Origin: Roseibium porphyridii
GTDB taxonomy: Bacteria > Pseudomonadota > Alphaproteobacteria > Rhizobiales > Stappiaceae
Assembly (NCBI RefSeq): GCF_026191725.2
Contig: NZ_CP120863.1
Location: 2,274,001 to 2,338,000 of the forward strand
Length of the DNA: 64,000 nucleotides
Direction of reading: 5' to 3'
Below, piece by piece: positions 25,512-34,910 of this stretch (its first letter is position 1; every line of letters begins with the position of its first letter). The notes under the pieces were generated by a model that worked only from the letters and a program-made list of their open reading frames with translations, ran no database searches and was not told the DNA's origin. The translations under genes were made by a program, and so were the position numbers.

Positions 25512-26596
25512 CAGACCGACACCTTTCTGATCCACTGATCAACCGCGACCGCTGCAATAATGAGCAGGCCAATGAGCAGGTAAGTCCATTGTGCGTCCGC
25601 GCCCAACAGGCGCAGCCCCAGGGTAAAGACCCCGACGATAAGAGCCCCAAATAGCGTGCCGACGATTGAACCGCGTCCGCCAAAAAGGGAGATGCCGCCA
25701 ATGACGACAGCCGTGATGGATTCGATGTTGGCAAGCTGACCTGTGGTCGGTGAGACAGAGCCGATCCGGCCGATCATGGCCCAGCCCGCAAAGGCGCAGA
25801 TAAGTCCGGAAAGCATGTAGACCGAAATCAGGACCTTCTTGACCTGCACGCCAGAAAGCTGCGCGGCTTCGGGGTCATCTCCGACCGCATAGACATGCCG
25901 TCCCCATGCGGTTTGTCGCAAAACGTAAGCGAGTACGACAACGAGCAGCACCATGAAGATAACGCCATATGTGAAGATTGCCCCGCCGATATTCACCTTG
26001 CTTCCAAAGATCTGAAGCAGGGGTGCGGCCTTTGCAATTTCCTGTGACCGAATGGTCTCGTTCGCGGAATAGAGGAAGTTGGTGGCAAGAACGATCTGCC
26101 ACATGCCGAGCGTCACGATGAAAGGCGGCAGTTTCACGACGGCGACCAGAAAGCCGTTGATGTAACCGCAAAGCGTACCGCAGATGAGACCGCAAACAAC
26201 GGCGACTTCTACAGGCAGTCCGTAGCGGAAAGTGAATTGCCCCATGACAACCGACGACAACACCATGATTGCGCCGACGGAAAGATCTATGCCGGCGGTC
26301 AGGATCACGATGCTCTGCGCCGCAGCCACGATGCCGACGATCTGAACTTGCTGCAAGATCAGTGTCAGGGCGAATGGCGAGAAGAATTTCGAGCCCAGCA
26401 GGAGCCCAAACACGATGATGGAAAGCACCAGCACAATAAGCGGAACCAGCGCGGGGGTCTGATGAAGCGTGTGCTGGATCTTGTGTCCAAATCCGCGATG
26501 TTGATCGTCGAATGAAGCGACGGCTTGCGGACTGGACGCGGCGGCGGCTTCGAAATTGTCCGCTTTCTTGTCGTCAGTCTCAGTGTCTGAGGTCAT
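25511..26596 (-). CDS. frcC: Sugar ABC transporter permease
   Basis: A protein of 361 residues. A long hydrophilic N-terminus (about 50 residues) precedes 8-10 hydrophobic segments of the BPD_transp_2 (RbsC/FrcC) fold; TAGIDLSVGAIMVLSS and GGISLFGGRGSIVGT are family landmarks. I place the start at the ATG at 26596, with GAGGA about 11 bases upstream, rather than the GTG at 26617, which touches the U-tract of the terminator-like hairpin. It is co-directional with frcB, separated by that hairpin. Confidence 0.92.
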   Translation of the reverse strand: MTSDTETDDKKADNFEAAAASSPQAVASFDDQHRGFGHKIQHTLHQTPALVPLIVLVLSIIVFGLLLGSKFFSPFALTLILQQVQIVGIVAAAQSIVILTAGIDLSVGAIMVLSSVVMGQFTFRYGLPVEVAVVCGLICGTLCGYINGFLVAVVKLPPFIVTLGMWQIVLATNFLYSANETIRSQEIAKAAPLLQIFGSKVNIGGAIFTYGVIFMVLLVVVLAYVLRQTAWGRHVYAVGDDPEAAQLSGVQVKKVLISVYMLSGLICAFAGWAMIGRIGSVSPTTGQLANIESITAVVIGGISLFGGRGSIVGTLFGALIVGVFTLGLRLLGADAQWTYLLIGLLIIAAVAVDQWIRKVSV

Positions 26597-26617
26597 GCCC
26601 GTTTGTTCCTCTGTCAC

Positions 26618-26651
26618 AAAAAAGAAGGGGCAAGGCTGCCCATGCCCCTTC
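26618..26651 (-). terminator. Hairpin with U6 between frcB and frcC (attenuating terminator)
   Basis: On the transcribed strand, GAAGGGGCA pairs perfectly with TGCCCCTTC across a 10-base loop and is followed by six U. It lies about 20 bases after the frcB stop. Partial termination here would give more binding protein than permease/ATPase. Confidence 0.8.
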
Positions 26652-26671
26652 CGTAGTCGTGTCTTGAGACC

Positions 26672-27688
26672 TTAACCCCAGCAGAGCTCGGTACCCTTGG
26701 TCGTGTCGATTGATTCAACACCGTCTGCCGGTTTGTCTGTGACAAGGGCAACGCCGGTATCAAAGAAGTCCTTGCCAGGGGTCGGCTCAGGCTTCGCTCC
26801 GCTGTCGGCCCAGGTCTTGATCGCCTCAATGCCAAGCGATGCCATCAGCAGCGGGTATTGTTGGGATGTCGCGCCGATCACGCCGTCCTTGACGTTCTGA
26901 ACGCCCGGGCATCCGCCATCGACGGAAACGATCAAGACGTCATTTTCGCGCCCGATAGACTTCAGCGCTTCATAGGCACCAGCGGCTGCGGGCTCGTTGA
27001 TTGTGTAAACGACGTTGATCATGGGGTCCTTCGCCAGAAGGTTTTCCATGGCCTTGCGGCCGCCTTCCTCGTTGCCCGCGGTCACATCATTGCCAACAAT
27101 GCGCGGGTCGGTCTCGTCTCCCCATTTGTTCGGATCGCCAAGATCGATGCCAAAGCCCTGCAGGAAACCCTGATCGCGCAGCACGCCCACGGTCGGCTGG
27201 CTGATGGCAAGATCCAGCATGCCGATCTTGGCATTGGCTGCATCGTCGCCCAAAGCGGCTGCGGCCCATTTTCCGATCAGCTCACCAGCAAGGAAATTGT
27301 CGGTCGCGAATGTCGCGTCAGCTGCATCAATCGGAGACAGGGGCGTGTCGAGGGCAATCACCAAAAGACCGTTGTCACGAGCCTGCTGGACAGCAGGCAC
27401 GATGGAAGACGTGTCTGATGCAGTCAAAAGAATGCCTTTTGCGCCATCTGCAATGCAGGTTTCTATGGCGGCAACCTGGGTCTCATGGTCGCCGTCGACC
27501 TTGCCGGCAAAGGATTTGAGTTCAATGCCAAGTTCCTCCGCCTTGGCAGTCGCACCTTCCTTCATCTTCACGAAAAACGGGTTTGTGTCCGTCTTCGTGA
27601 TCAGGCAAGCGGAAATGTCTGCTGCGACTGCCGGTGTGGCAGCCATGGCGGCGAGAACGGAACCTGTAGCAAGTAGTTTGCGGATCAT
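26672..27688 (-). CDS. frcB: Fructose-type sugar ABC transporter substrate-binding protein
   Basis: A protein of 338 residues. A Sec signal peptide ([20 protein letters not shown], cleavage near AVAA) leads into a type I periplasmic binding fold (Peripla_BP_4): [34 protein letters not shown] and [17 protein letters not shown]. The sequence is of the FrcB type, which binds fructose and, more weakly, ribose or mannose. AGGGAGGAAAA precedes the ATG. It lies 24 bases after frcR and is followed by an attenuating hairpin. Confidence 0.93.
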   Translation of the reverse strand: MIRKLLATGSVLAAMAATPAVAADISACLITKTDTNPFFVKMKEGATAKAEELGIELKSFAGKVDGDHETQVAAIETCIADGAKGILLTASDTSSIVPAVQQARDNGLLVIALDTPLSPIDAADATFATDNFLAGELIGKWAAAALGDDAANAKIGMLDLAISQPTVGVLRDQGFLQGFGIDLGDPNKWGDETDPRIVGNDVTAGNEEGGRKAMENLLAKDPMINVVYTINEPAAAGAYEALKSIGRENDVLIVSVDGGCPGVQNVKDGVIGATSQQYPLLMASLGIEAIKTWADSGAKPEPTPGKDFFDTGVALVTDKPADGVESIDTTKGTELCWG

Positions 27689-27711
27689 TTGGTTTTCCTC
27701 CCTGGCCTATT

Positions 27712-29034
27712 TCATGTCGGACGATTGGGTGTGGCCAGATGTGACCCCAACCGTGCTGCCCTTGCCGGAAAACTGGCTCTATCTTCCGTGCTGCCACTTC
27801 CAGCGGGTCCGGTGTCTTTCCCGCCTGTCAGGATCGTTGCCCTTGGCGAGAAATTGAAGAATTGCGGCAGACTGGCGGCGCCGATAGCACCTGCGTCATG
27901 CCTGAAACTGCCGATCAAAATCTGCGGCGACTGCCGTTTTTCCGGGGCTGCGTCTTCGACGGCCTTTTGCAGTGCCTCCTGGAACATTTCGGGGAACGCT
28001 CCACCCAGATCACCGTCGATTACCACCAGTGGCGCATCGACAAGGGCATAGGCTGAACGCAGAGCCAGTGCGAGTGCGGAGGCGCAATCTGCCATCCATT
28101 CCTGGAACTTGATGTCATTGTCGGCCACTGCTGCCTGCAGATCCGATCTGTTCAGGCTGGCAAAGTCACTTGGAGACATGTGGCGAGCAAAAGCGACAAG
28201 CGACGCCCGGGTCAGCAAGAGGTCCCATTCTGTCCGCGATTTTGGTGCCGTATCGAGTGTGCTCGGTGGAACCGGCATCATGGCAACGTCCCCGGCATTG
28301 CCTGACACTCCGCGGACAACGTCGCCTTTCAGGATCAGCCCTCCACCGATTGCCGGACCCAAGAACATGTAGAGAAAATCGTCGTTCTGACGGCCGACAC
28401 CGTAAAAGAGTTCCGCAACCGCAGCAGCAGTGCCATCGTTTTCGCTGAAAACGGGCATATTGGAGACTTCTTCAAGTGCTTCGGCCAGATCGAATGCGTC
28501 CCATTTCTTGAAGTCGGCTTCCGGAAGTCCAAGCTCATGGAGCCAGGCACCAAGGTTGAAAGGCTGCGCCAAGCCAATTCCCGTGATGCGAGCTTGCTCT
28601 TCTTCACTCAGTTGCGCTTTCAGGTTTTTCAGGTCTTCGGTCAAGATCTGGACGGCGACCTCAGGGGCTGGCAGGATCCTGTCGTGAACCCGGCGATCGA
28701 TGATTTCGCCGGCGAAATCCATCAAAACGGTTTCCATGTTCGTTCGGTCCAGCCTGACACCGAAGGAATACGCTCCGCCGGAAGCTAGCCGCAAGATGGT
28801 GGCCGGCTGTCCTCGGCTGCCGTCATGGCGTTTGCCGGCTTCGATGATCAAGCCTTCTTCGATGAGGTTCTGGATGATGGCGCCTATGGCGGCGTTGGTG
28901 AGCTGAACGGCTCTGGCAAGCTCGGCTTTCGAAGCTTCTCCGGCACGACGCAGGATCTGCAACACGATACGTTCGTTGTATCTGCGCAATTGTGCGGAAT
29001 TGGAACCACGGCCACTTTTGCGAGTGTCCACCAC
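27712..29034 (-). CDS. frcR: ROK-family transcriptional repressor
   Basis: About 440 residues. An N-terminal winged helix (NSAQLRRYNERIVLQILRRA, then SKAELARAVQLTNAAIGAII) is followed by a ROK domain with GPAIGGGLILKGDVV. The zinc-finger CxCGxxGC typical of ROK kinases is absent, supporting a regulator, not a sugar kinase. By position it is FrcR of the frc operon. The start is GTG 29034, with GGAGGAG 9-10 bases upstream. The ATG at 29076 is in frame but has no ribosome-binding site and abuts the operator-like dyad. The C-terminal 40 residues (Ser/Thr/Gly-rich) are longer than usual. Confidence 0.88.
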   Translation of the reverse strand: MVDTRKSGRGSNSAQLRRYNERIVLQILRRAGEASKAELARAVQLTNAAIGAIIQNLIEEGLIIEAGKRHDGSRGQPATILRLASGGAYSFGVRLDRTNMETVLMDFAGEIIDRRVHDRILPAPEVAVQILTEDLKNLKAQLSEEEQARITGIGLAQPFNLGAWLHELGLPEADFKKWDAFDLAEALEEVSNMPVFSENDGTAAAVAELFYGVGRQNDDFLYMFLGPAIGGGLILKGDVVRGVSGNAGDVAMMPVPPSTLDTAPKSRTEWDLLLTRASLVAFARHMSPSDFASLNRSDLQAAVADNDIKFQEWMADCASALALALRSAYALVDAPLVVIDGDLGGAFPEMFQEALQKAVEDAAPEKRQSPQILIGSFRHDAGAIGAASLPQFFNFSPRATILTGGKDTGPAGSGSTEDRASFPARAARLGSHLATPNRPT

Positions 29035-29076
29035 CTTCCTTGCTCCTCCAGAGGCCACCTTCTGCGGGTGGTTCAT

Positions 29077-29101
29077 AATAATTTATTTTGATGAAATTAT
29101 T
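29077..29101. promoter_or_regulatory. Candidate ROK operator upstream of frcR
   Basis: AATAATTT (29077-29084) and AAATTATT (29094-29101) are perfect 8-base inverted arms around a 9-base spacer. The form closely resembles NagC/Mlc-type ROK sites (AATTT-N9-AAATT). It is the only such site noticed in the cluster, so it could govern frcR-frcBCAK. Confidence 0.65.
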
Positions 29102-29383
29102 TGCCTGATCAACCGTCCTGTCAATTGGAATTCGCTGCTGCAACGCATGGGTTTTGTGTTGTGATGCGGTAACTGACTGTCACGCATGAAGAATGTTCAC
29201 CTAAAGGAAAGGTTGAGTCAGTTGCCTTAAGGGTACTTTCTGGCTGCTCCCTCTCTCCGGTTAAGTTATTTCCTGATTTTAATGCGGACTCTGCCGATTT
29301 CTGAAGCGGGCAGAAACGAAGTCATTGTCGCGTCCTGCAAGTTGCGTATTGTCGGAAAACAATAAGAATCGGAGTACAGACCC
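29102..29383 (+). other. Divergent intergenic region before ade with a long-range stem
   Basis: GGTAACTGACT (29168-29178) pairs with AGTCAGTTGCC (29216-29226) at 10 of 11 positions, enclosing 37 bases. It would be in the 5' leader of ade if transcription starts upstream. No known riboswitch pattern was recognised; nothing else is seen. Confidence 0.3.
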
Positions 29384-31102
29384 ATGCCGGTAGCCCACGA
29401 TGAAGCCTTCCTTGCGCGTGCAATTGCAGCAGGCGCTGGAGACGAGCCAGCTGATCTGGTCGTGAAGGACTGCACTCTTTTCAGTGTCATCGATGGCAGC
29501 AGCGTGAAGTCCGATATCGCGATTGTCGGCGACCGTATTGTCGGCACGCACGGGAGCTACTCCGGCAAGGCGGCGGTGGATGGGCAGGGGCTGACCGCGG
29601 TGCCCGGATTCATCGACACTCATCTTCATGTCGAAAGTTCATTGGTCACGCCATTTGAATTCGACCGGTGCGTGTTGCCGCACGGTGTCACGACGGCCAT
29701 CTGTGATCCGCATGAGATTGCGAATGTGCTGGGTATTGAGGGCATTCGGTACTTCCTGGACAGTTCCCTGCAGACCGTTATGGATCTCAAGGTCAACCTG
29801 TCTTCCTGTGTCCCGGCAACCGCGTTCGAAACTGCGGGTGCAAAGCTGGAAATCGAAGACCTGCTGCCGTTTAAAGACCATCCGAGCGTCATCGGCCTGG
29901 CTGAATTCATGAACTTTCCGGGCGTGCTGGGCAGAGACCCCAACGTGCTGGCAAAACTTGCGGCGTTTCAGGATGGACATATAGATGGCCATGCGCCTTT
30001 GGTCGTCGGCAACGCTCTGAATGGATATCTGGCAGCCGGCATTCGAACGGATCATGAGGCAACAACAGCTGAAGAAGCACTTGAGAAGTTGGCCAAGGGT
30101 ATGACGATACTGATCCGGGAAGGCTCAGTTTCCAAGGATCTGGAAGCGCTTGCTCCCATCCTGAGTTCAGACGTTTCCGCCTTTGTCGCGCTTTGTACCG
30201 ATGATCGAAACCCATTGGATATCGCCGAAGAGGGTCATCTGGATAGCATGATCCGGAGATTGATCGCGAAAGGTATCCGGCCGGTGGATGTATACCGGGC
30301 AGCCAGCTGGTCAGCCGCCAATGCCTTTGGCCTCAGGGACCGGGGGGCAATTGCACCTGGAAAGCGGGCCGACATTGCACTCTTGAGCGACTTTGAAGAC
30401 TGCCGGGTGGCGCAGGTCATCAGCGGTGGTGTTGTTATCGGCAAAGACACTTTCGAGAGGCGGACCATCGTGCCGCCGGTCGGTCTGGACAGTGTCAAGG
30501 TTTCATCGGTCGAGGCAGCGAAATTCGACATCCCCGCCCGTAACAGCGAAGCTGACGTCATTGGCGTGGTGCCCGGAAAGATCATCACGGAGCACCTGAA
30601 ACGGACACTGCCTGTGACCGGTGGTAAGACACTTGCTGACCTGAACCAGGACGTGCTCAAGGTCGCCGTTGTCGAGCGCCACAAGGGAACCGGCAATATC
30701 GGTCTCGGCTTCGTCAACGGGTTCGGGATGAAACAGGGCGCGATTGCTTCGTCTGTCGGACACGACAGTCATAACATCTGTGTCGTAGGCGCTGACGAAC
30801 AGGCGATGGCACATGCGGTCAACAGGGTGATCGCCATGAAGGGCGGATTTGCTGTTGCAGATAGCCAGGGCGTGAAAGCGGAACTTGCCCTCCCGCTCGC
30901 GGGATTGATGAGCCTGGAGCCATTTGAAACCGTTCGCGAAGACCTGGAACATTTGCGCGCGGCGGCCAGAGACCTCGGTTGCACACTTGAAGAGCCGTTT
31001 CTTCAAGTTGCGTTCCTGCCGCTACCCGTGATTCCTCACCTAAAGATCACCGATTTCGGGATGTTCGATGTGAACAAATTCGAGTTGGTTGATCAGGGGT
31101 AA
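29384..31102 (+). CDS. ade: Adenine deaminase (amidohydrolase type)
   Basis: A protein of 572 residues, typical of the Ade family. It deaminates adenine to hypoxanthine using an Fe/Mn dinuclear centre, in purine salvage. Visible metal-site motifs are [17 protein letters not shown] (about 75-91) and [11 protein letters not shown]. The C-terminal adenine-deaminase domain contains [18 protein letters not shown] and [19 protein letters not shown] lies about 10 bases upstream of the ATG. It is divergent from frcR and convergent with the DUF3592 gene. Confidence 0.95.
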   Translation: MPVAHDEAFLARAIAAGAGDEPADLVVKDCTLFSVIDGSSVKSDIAIVGDRIVGTHGSYSGKAAVDGQGLTAVPGFIDTHLHVESSLVTPFEFDRCVLPHGVTTAICDPHEIANVLGIEGIRYFLDSSLQTVMDLKVNLSSCVPATAFETAGAKLEIEDLLPFKDHPSVIGLAEFMNFPGVLGRDPNVLAKLAAFQDGHIDGHAPLVVGNALNGYLAAGIRTDHEATTAEEALEKLAKGMTILIREGSVSKDLEALAPILSSDVSAFVALCTDDRNPLDIAEEGHLDSMIRRLIAKGIRPVDVYRAASWSAANAFGLRDRGAIAPGKRADIALLSDFEDCRVAQVISGGVVIGKDTFERRTIVPPVGLDSVKVSSVEAAKFDIPARNSEADVIGVVPGKIITEHLKRTLPVTGGKTLADLNQDVLKVAVVERHKGTGNIGLGFVNGFGMKQGAIASSVGHDSHNICVVGADEQAMAHAVNRVIAMKGGFAVADSQGVKAELALPLAGLMSLEPFETVREDLEHLRAAARDLGCTLEEPFLQVAFLPLPVIPHLKITDFGMFDVNKFELVDQG

Positions 31103-31115
31103 TGACGCGAACCAG

Positions 31116-31658
31116 TCAATAGCCACGAAGTCCTTTTCTAAGGCGCGCCCATTTTTGCCAGGAACGGGCTGCAAGCAAGGTGATGATCAAGCCTGCAAGT
31201 AGTGACCAAAGGAGAGCTTTTCCGTCTATCGCAATTCTGTCCATATTGCGGGAGGTATAAGCAATCTTAGGGTTGATTGGCAGGTAGGTTACCAACAGGT
31301 CGCCAGTGTGCTCGCGATGAATGTCCTGAGGCTTCATTGTAAAGCTCAAGATCTGAGTCGTTGCGTCTACGAGTTCAATTTCAACGACGACGGTTGCACT
31401 GTTCCACGGTCCGGTGTGCGCCTCTGTATTTTCAGCACTATTTTCCAATTGAGGCGTCGAATCTTCGGATTTTCCGGTATTTTCGGAGATACTCAGGATG
31501 GTGCCAGGAACGGTTTCCCCAAAGCTGCCCAGCAGCCAATATTTCAATCCGGTATTGAAATGAACGAGCATTGAAATCAGGACGACAGCAGCTGCAATGA
31601 AAAGGATGGCCAAATGCTGGGCATATCTGTCTTCGGCAGCTTCTTTTGGATTGAACAT
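31116..31658 (-). CDS. DUF3592-like membrane protein
   Basis: A protein of 180 residues with one membrane helix near the N-terminus (LAILFIAAAVVLISMLVHF) and one near the C-terminus (LLWSLLAGLIITLLAA), flanking an extracytoplasmic beta-rich domain. The central domain starts GETVPGTILSISENTG and ends TYLPINPKIAYTSRNMD, the arrangement of DUF3592 proteins. An acidic/polar insert (about 60-85) is unusually long. The function is unknown. The gene is convergent with ade, 13 bases apart. Confidence 0.7.
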   Translation of the reverse strand: MFNPKEAAEDRYAQHLAILFIAAAVVLISMLVHFNTGLKYWLLGSFGETVPGTILSISENTGKSEDSTPQLENSAENTEAHTGPWNSATVVVEIELVDATTQILSFTMKPQDIHREHTGDLLVTYLPINPKIAYTSRNMDRIAIDGKALLWSLLAGLIITLLAARSWQKWARLRKGLRGY

Positions 31659-31740
31659 AGATTCAGGTTTCTGATTTTGTCTTCACATCGGAAATGCACT
31701 TTATGGTGGTAGACATTCACATGGCAGGGTCTTGGTGCCA

Positions 31741-32898
31741 ATGATTCTTACGCTCGCGGTTTCCGGATATCGCTCCCTGCGGGACATCGTTCTGCCGTTG
31801 GATCAGATCACGCTGGTCACCGGCGCGAACGGCAGCGGTAAGTCCAGCTTGTATCGTTCGATCCGGCTGTTGGCCGAAGTTGCCCAGGGTCAGGCAATCG
31901 CATCGCTTGCTGCCGAGGGTGGCTTGAACTCGACCCTTTGGGCAGGCCCGGAAGCATTTTCGCGTGCGATGAAACGGGGAGAAGCGCCTGTTCAGGGGAC
32001 CGTTCGCAAGAATGTGGTCAGTCTGAAACTCGGATTTGCCGATGAAGACTACGGCTATGCAATTGACCTTGGATTGCCTGCCGATGCGGGCAGGTCGCTC
32101 TTTTCTATGGATCCGGAAATCAAGGCAGAAGCCTTGTGGGCCGGTGAGGCGTTATCCCGTTCCAATGAAATTGCCGGGCGCAACGGACCGACAGCACGCG
32201 TTTTGAATGCCCAGGGACAAAGGATCCCGGTTTTTCAGAACCTTGCCAGGTTCGACAGCATGATGACCCATGCAGCCGATCCCAAGGATGGACTTGAGTT
32301 GCTGGTGATGCGCGAGCGTATGCGGGCCTGGCGGTTCTACGATCATTTGCGCACCGACCGCGAAGCACCGGCGAGGTTTCCTAGGATCGGGACCAGAACA
32401 CCGGTGCTCAGTGCGGATGGATCTGATCTCGCCGCAGCCCTGCAGACTGTCCAGGAAATTGGCGATGAACGTGAACTGGCCGATGCGATAGACGATGCGT
32501 TTCCTGGAGCTTCCGTCGAAGTTGCCGTCAATGACGGGTACTTTGAGCTGCTTATGCAGCAAAAAGGACTGTTGCGACCGCTGAAATCGAGCGAATTGTC
32601 GGATGGCACGCTGCGCTACCTGTTGTTAACCGCGGCACTCCTGTCGCCGCGACCGGCACCGCTCATTGTGCTGAACGAGCCGGAGACAAGTCTCCATCCG
32701 GCGCTCCTGGAACCGCTTGGCAGGCTGGTCGCCAAAGCGGCTGAAAAGACCCAGGTCATCGTGGTGTCGCACGCTGCTGAACTTGTTGAAGCTCTTGCAT
32801 CACAACGAGGGTGTCTTCGCTATGAATTGCGCAAGGAACTGGGTGAGACGGTTGTGGACGGGGTTGAAACACCCAAATGGAATTGGCCAAAGAGATAA
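31741..32898 (+). CDS. AAA ATPase, RecF/OLD-like
   Basis: A protein of 385 residues. Walker A is TGANGSGKSSLYRSI near residue 25. A signature-like segment is KSSELSDGTLRYL, Walker B is LIVLNEPETSLHPALLEPL and a switch His is VIVVSHAAEL, so both halves of an ABC-type SMC/RecF head are present with no coiled-coil insertion. Proteins of this class are sometimes stand-alone anti-phage or DNA-repair ATPases, but no nuclease partner (TOPRIM or UvrD-like) adjoins. The ATG at 31741 begins the conserved MILTLAVSGYRSL. Confidence 0.85.
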   Translation: MILTLAVSGYRSLRDIVLPLDQITLVTGANGSGKSSLYRSIRLLAEVAQGQAIASLAAEGGLNSTLWAGPEAFSRAMKRGEAPVQGTVRKNVVSLKLGFADEDYGYAIDLGLPADAGRSLFSMDPEIKAEALWAGEALSRSNEIAGRNGPTARVLNAQGQRIPVFQNLARFDSMMTHAADPKDGLELLVMRERMRAWRFYDHLRTDREAPARFPRIGTRTPVLSADGSDLAAALQTVQEIGDERELADAIDDAFPGASVEVAVNDGYFELLMQQKGLLRPLKSSELSDGTLRYLLLTAALLSPRPAPLIVLNEPETSLHPALLEPLGRLVAKAAEKTQVIVVSHAAELVEALASQRGCLRYELRKELGETVVDGVETPKWNWPKR

Positions 32899-33202
32899 TG
32901 GCCCTTGGCCTGGTGATTGCGAATTAAGTTTTTGAATTTCTTTTACTATTGCCATTTTTCCGGGGCGCATTACCTAAGACTTATGCCTCGTGCCTGCGAA
33001 AAAAATGAAAAGGTGTCGTTACGTCGCGAGTTGACGTGAACGGAAGGTTGCGTCATGTCAGGAGAGCCCTTTAGAGGCGGCGCTAAGCTGACTGACGGAG
33101 CCAAATGGGAAAAGAGATCTTCAGGAGAGCCCTGCTTTCGCGAAGGTTTCGGGAAACGGCCCGCATATGCAGCAGCGCGACAAAAATGCGTTGGAGAACG
33201 TT
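32899..33202. other. 304-base spacer before the acyl-CoA synthetase gene
   Basis: No credible gene or RNA was found. A 13-base direct repeat TCAGGAGAGCCCT occurs at 33058-33070 and 33121-33133, 63 bases apart, each containing a Shine-Dalgarno-like core; meaning unknown. Confidence 0.3.
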
Positions 33203-34873
33203 ATGACGACTGCGGAGGAGTGGAACGAGGCATTTACGCCCCGTCCGGTACACGAATATCTTGAAAGCACTGTCGCCGAGTTCGGGTCGCGACCGGCCGC
33301 CGATTTCATGGGCAAAGTCTGGACCTATGCGGAGCTTGGCGAGTTGGTGGACGAAACAGCCGCGGGTCTTCAGGCCATGGGCGTCGGGCCGGGTGTGCAT
33401 GTCGGATTGTGTCTTCCAAATACGCCATTCTATACGATTTTTTATTTTGCGATCATGAAGGTCGGCGCAACGGTCGCCAACTTCAATCCGCTCTATGTGG
33501 AGCGTGAAATCGCCTTCCAGGCCCGCGATGCAGATGTGCGCATCATGGTGACGATGGATCTGAAAATCATCTACGACAAGGTGGAGGAAGTCCGGAAGGA
33601 AAAGATCCTCGACAAGATTATCGTTTGTCCGATGTCCTTCTGCCTGCCAACCGTAAAGAAGGTGCTGTTCAGCCTTTTCAAGCGCAAGGAACTGGCAGAC
33701 ATCCCAAATGATGCGGCTCATATCCGCTTCAACGATCTGCTTGCAAAGGGACAAAAGCCGAAACCTGTCGATATCGATCCGGCTGAGTCCATCGCTGTCC
33801 TTCAGTATACCGGAGGCACCACAGGCGTTCCGAAGGGAGCGATGCTGACGCACAAGAACCTGTCTGCGAATATCGAACAGATGCGATGTGTCTTTGAAAA
33901 GGCACGGGCAGGTGAAGAGAAGATGCTTTGCGTTCTTCCGTTCTTCCACGTCTTCGCCATGACGGTTGCCCAAAACCTGTCGATCATTCTTGGTGCTGAA
34001 ATGGTGCTCCAGCCGAGATTTGAGCTGAAATCTTTGCTGGATGCGATCAAGCGCAAGAAAGTGACGCTTTTCCCGGGTGTTCCAACGATCTATACGGCGA
34101 TCAACAATTCGCCCCTCACCGAAAACTATGACCTTTCCAGCATCAATCTGTGCCTTTCCGGCGGCGCCCCGCTTCCGGTCGAGGTTAAGGAAAGCTTTGA
34201 AAAGCTGACCGGTTGCATCCTTGTGGAAGGGTATGGTCTGACGGAAAGCTCACCTGTTGCTGCTGTCAATCCGCTGGACGAGAACAGGCGCGCGGGCTCC
34301 ATCGGGCGCCTGGTTCCCGGTACGTCGTCCAGATTTGTCAGCATTGAAGATCGCCACAGCGAGGTTGCTGAAGGCGAAAAAGGCGAATTGCTCCTTCATG
34401 GACCACAGGTGATGAAGGGGTACTGGAAGCGTCAGGATGCCACCGACGAGGCCATTACGCCTGAAGGGTATCTGCATACCGGTGACGTCGGATATCAGGA
34501 TGAGGATGGCTTCATTTATCTTGTTGACCGGATCAAGGACCTGATCCTGTGTTCCGGTTACAATGTCTATCCCCGTGTCATCGAAGAAGCGATCTACCAG
34601 CACGAAGCGGTTGACGAAACCATTGTGATTGCCATTCCCGATGAGTATCGCGGTCAGTCTCCCAAAGCGTTCATCAAACTGAAGGATGGGTTCTCAATGA
34701 CCGGGGAGGACGTCAAAACCTTCCTCAAGGATCACCTTTCTTCCATCGAAATGCCCAGGGATTTCGAGTTCCGGGATGAATTGCCGAAAACCATGGTTGG
34801 CAAATTGTCAAAGAAGGAACTGGTTGAGGAAGAGGCTCAGAAACGATCTGAAGCGCAGGCAAAAAGCGCCTGA
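33203..34873 (+). CDS. Long-chain fatty acid-CoA ligase (FadD-like)
   Basis: A protein of 556 residues of the ANL superfamily. It activates a fatty acid to acyl-CoA through an acyl-adenylate. The phosphate loop is YTGGTTGVPKGAMLTH (about 207-222). The acyl-binding and adenine motifs are VEGYGLTESSP and GYLHTGDVGYQDEDGF, followed by the hinge in DRIKDLILCSGYNVYPRVIE and the C-terminal lysine in TMVGKLSKKEL. GGAGAACG precedes the ATG at 33203. Chain-length preference cannot be read. It has no beta-oxidation neighbours. Confidence 0.9.
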   Translation: MTTAEEWNEAFTPRPVHEYLESTVAEFGSRPAADFMGKVWTYAELGELVDETAAGLQAMGVGPGVHVGLCLPNTPFYTIFYFAIMKVGATVANFNPLYVEREIAFQARDADVRIMVTMDLKIIYDKVEEVRKEKILDKIIVCPMSFCLPTVKKVLFSLFKRKELADIPNDAAHIRFNDLLAKGQKPKPVDIDPAESIAVLQYTGGTTGVPKGAMLTHKNLSANIEQMRCVFEKARAGEEKMLCVLPFFHVFAMTVAQNLSIILGAEMVLQPRFELKSLLDAIKRKKVTLFPGVPTIYTAINNSPLTENYDLSSINLCLSGGAPLPVEVKESFEKLTGCILVEGYGLTESSPVAAVNPLDENRRAGSIGRLVPGTSSRFVSIEDRHSEVAEGEKGELLLHGPQVMKGYWKRQDATDEAITPEGYLHTGDVGYQDEDGFIYLVDRIKDLILCSGYNVYPRVIEEAIYQHEAVDETIVIAIPDEYRGQSPKAFIKLKDGFSMTGEDVKTFLKDHLSSIEMPRDFEFRDELPKTMVGKLSKKELVEEEAQKRSEAQAKSA

Positions 34874-34910
34874 CGTCAATGCACTGTGCTCTGCCGTTCA
34901 AGTGGTGCTT

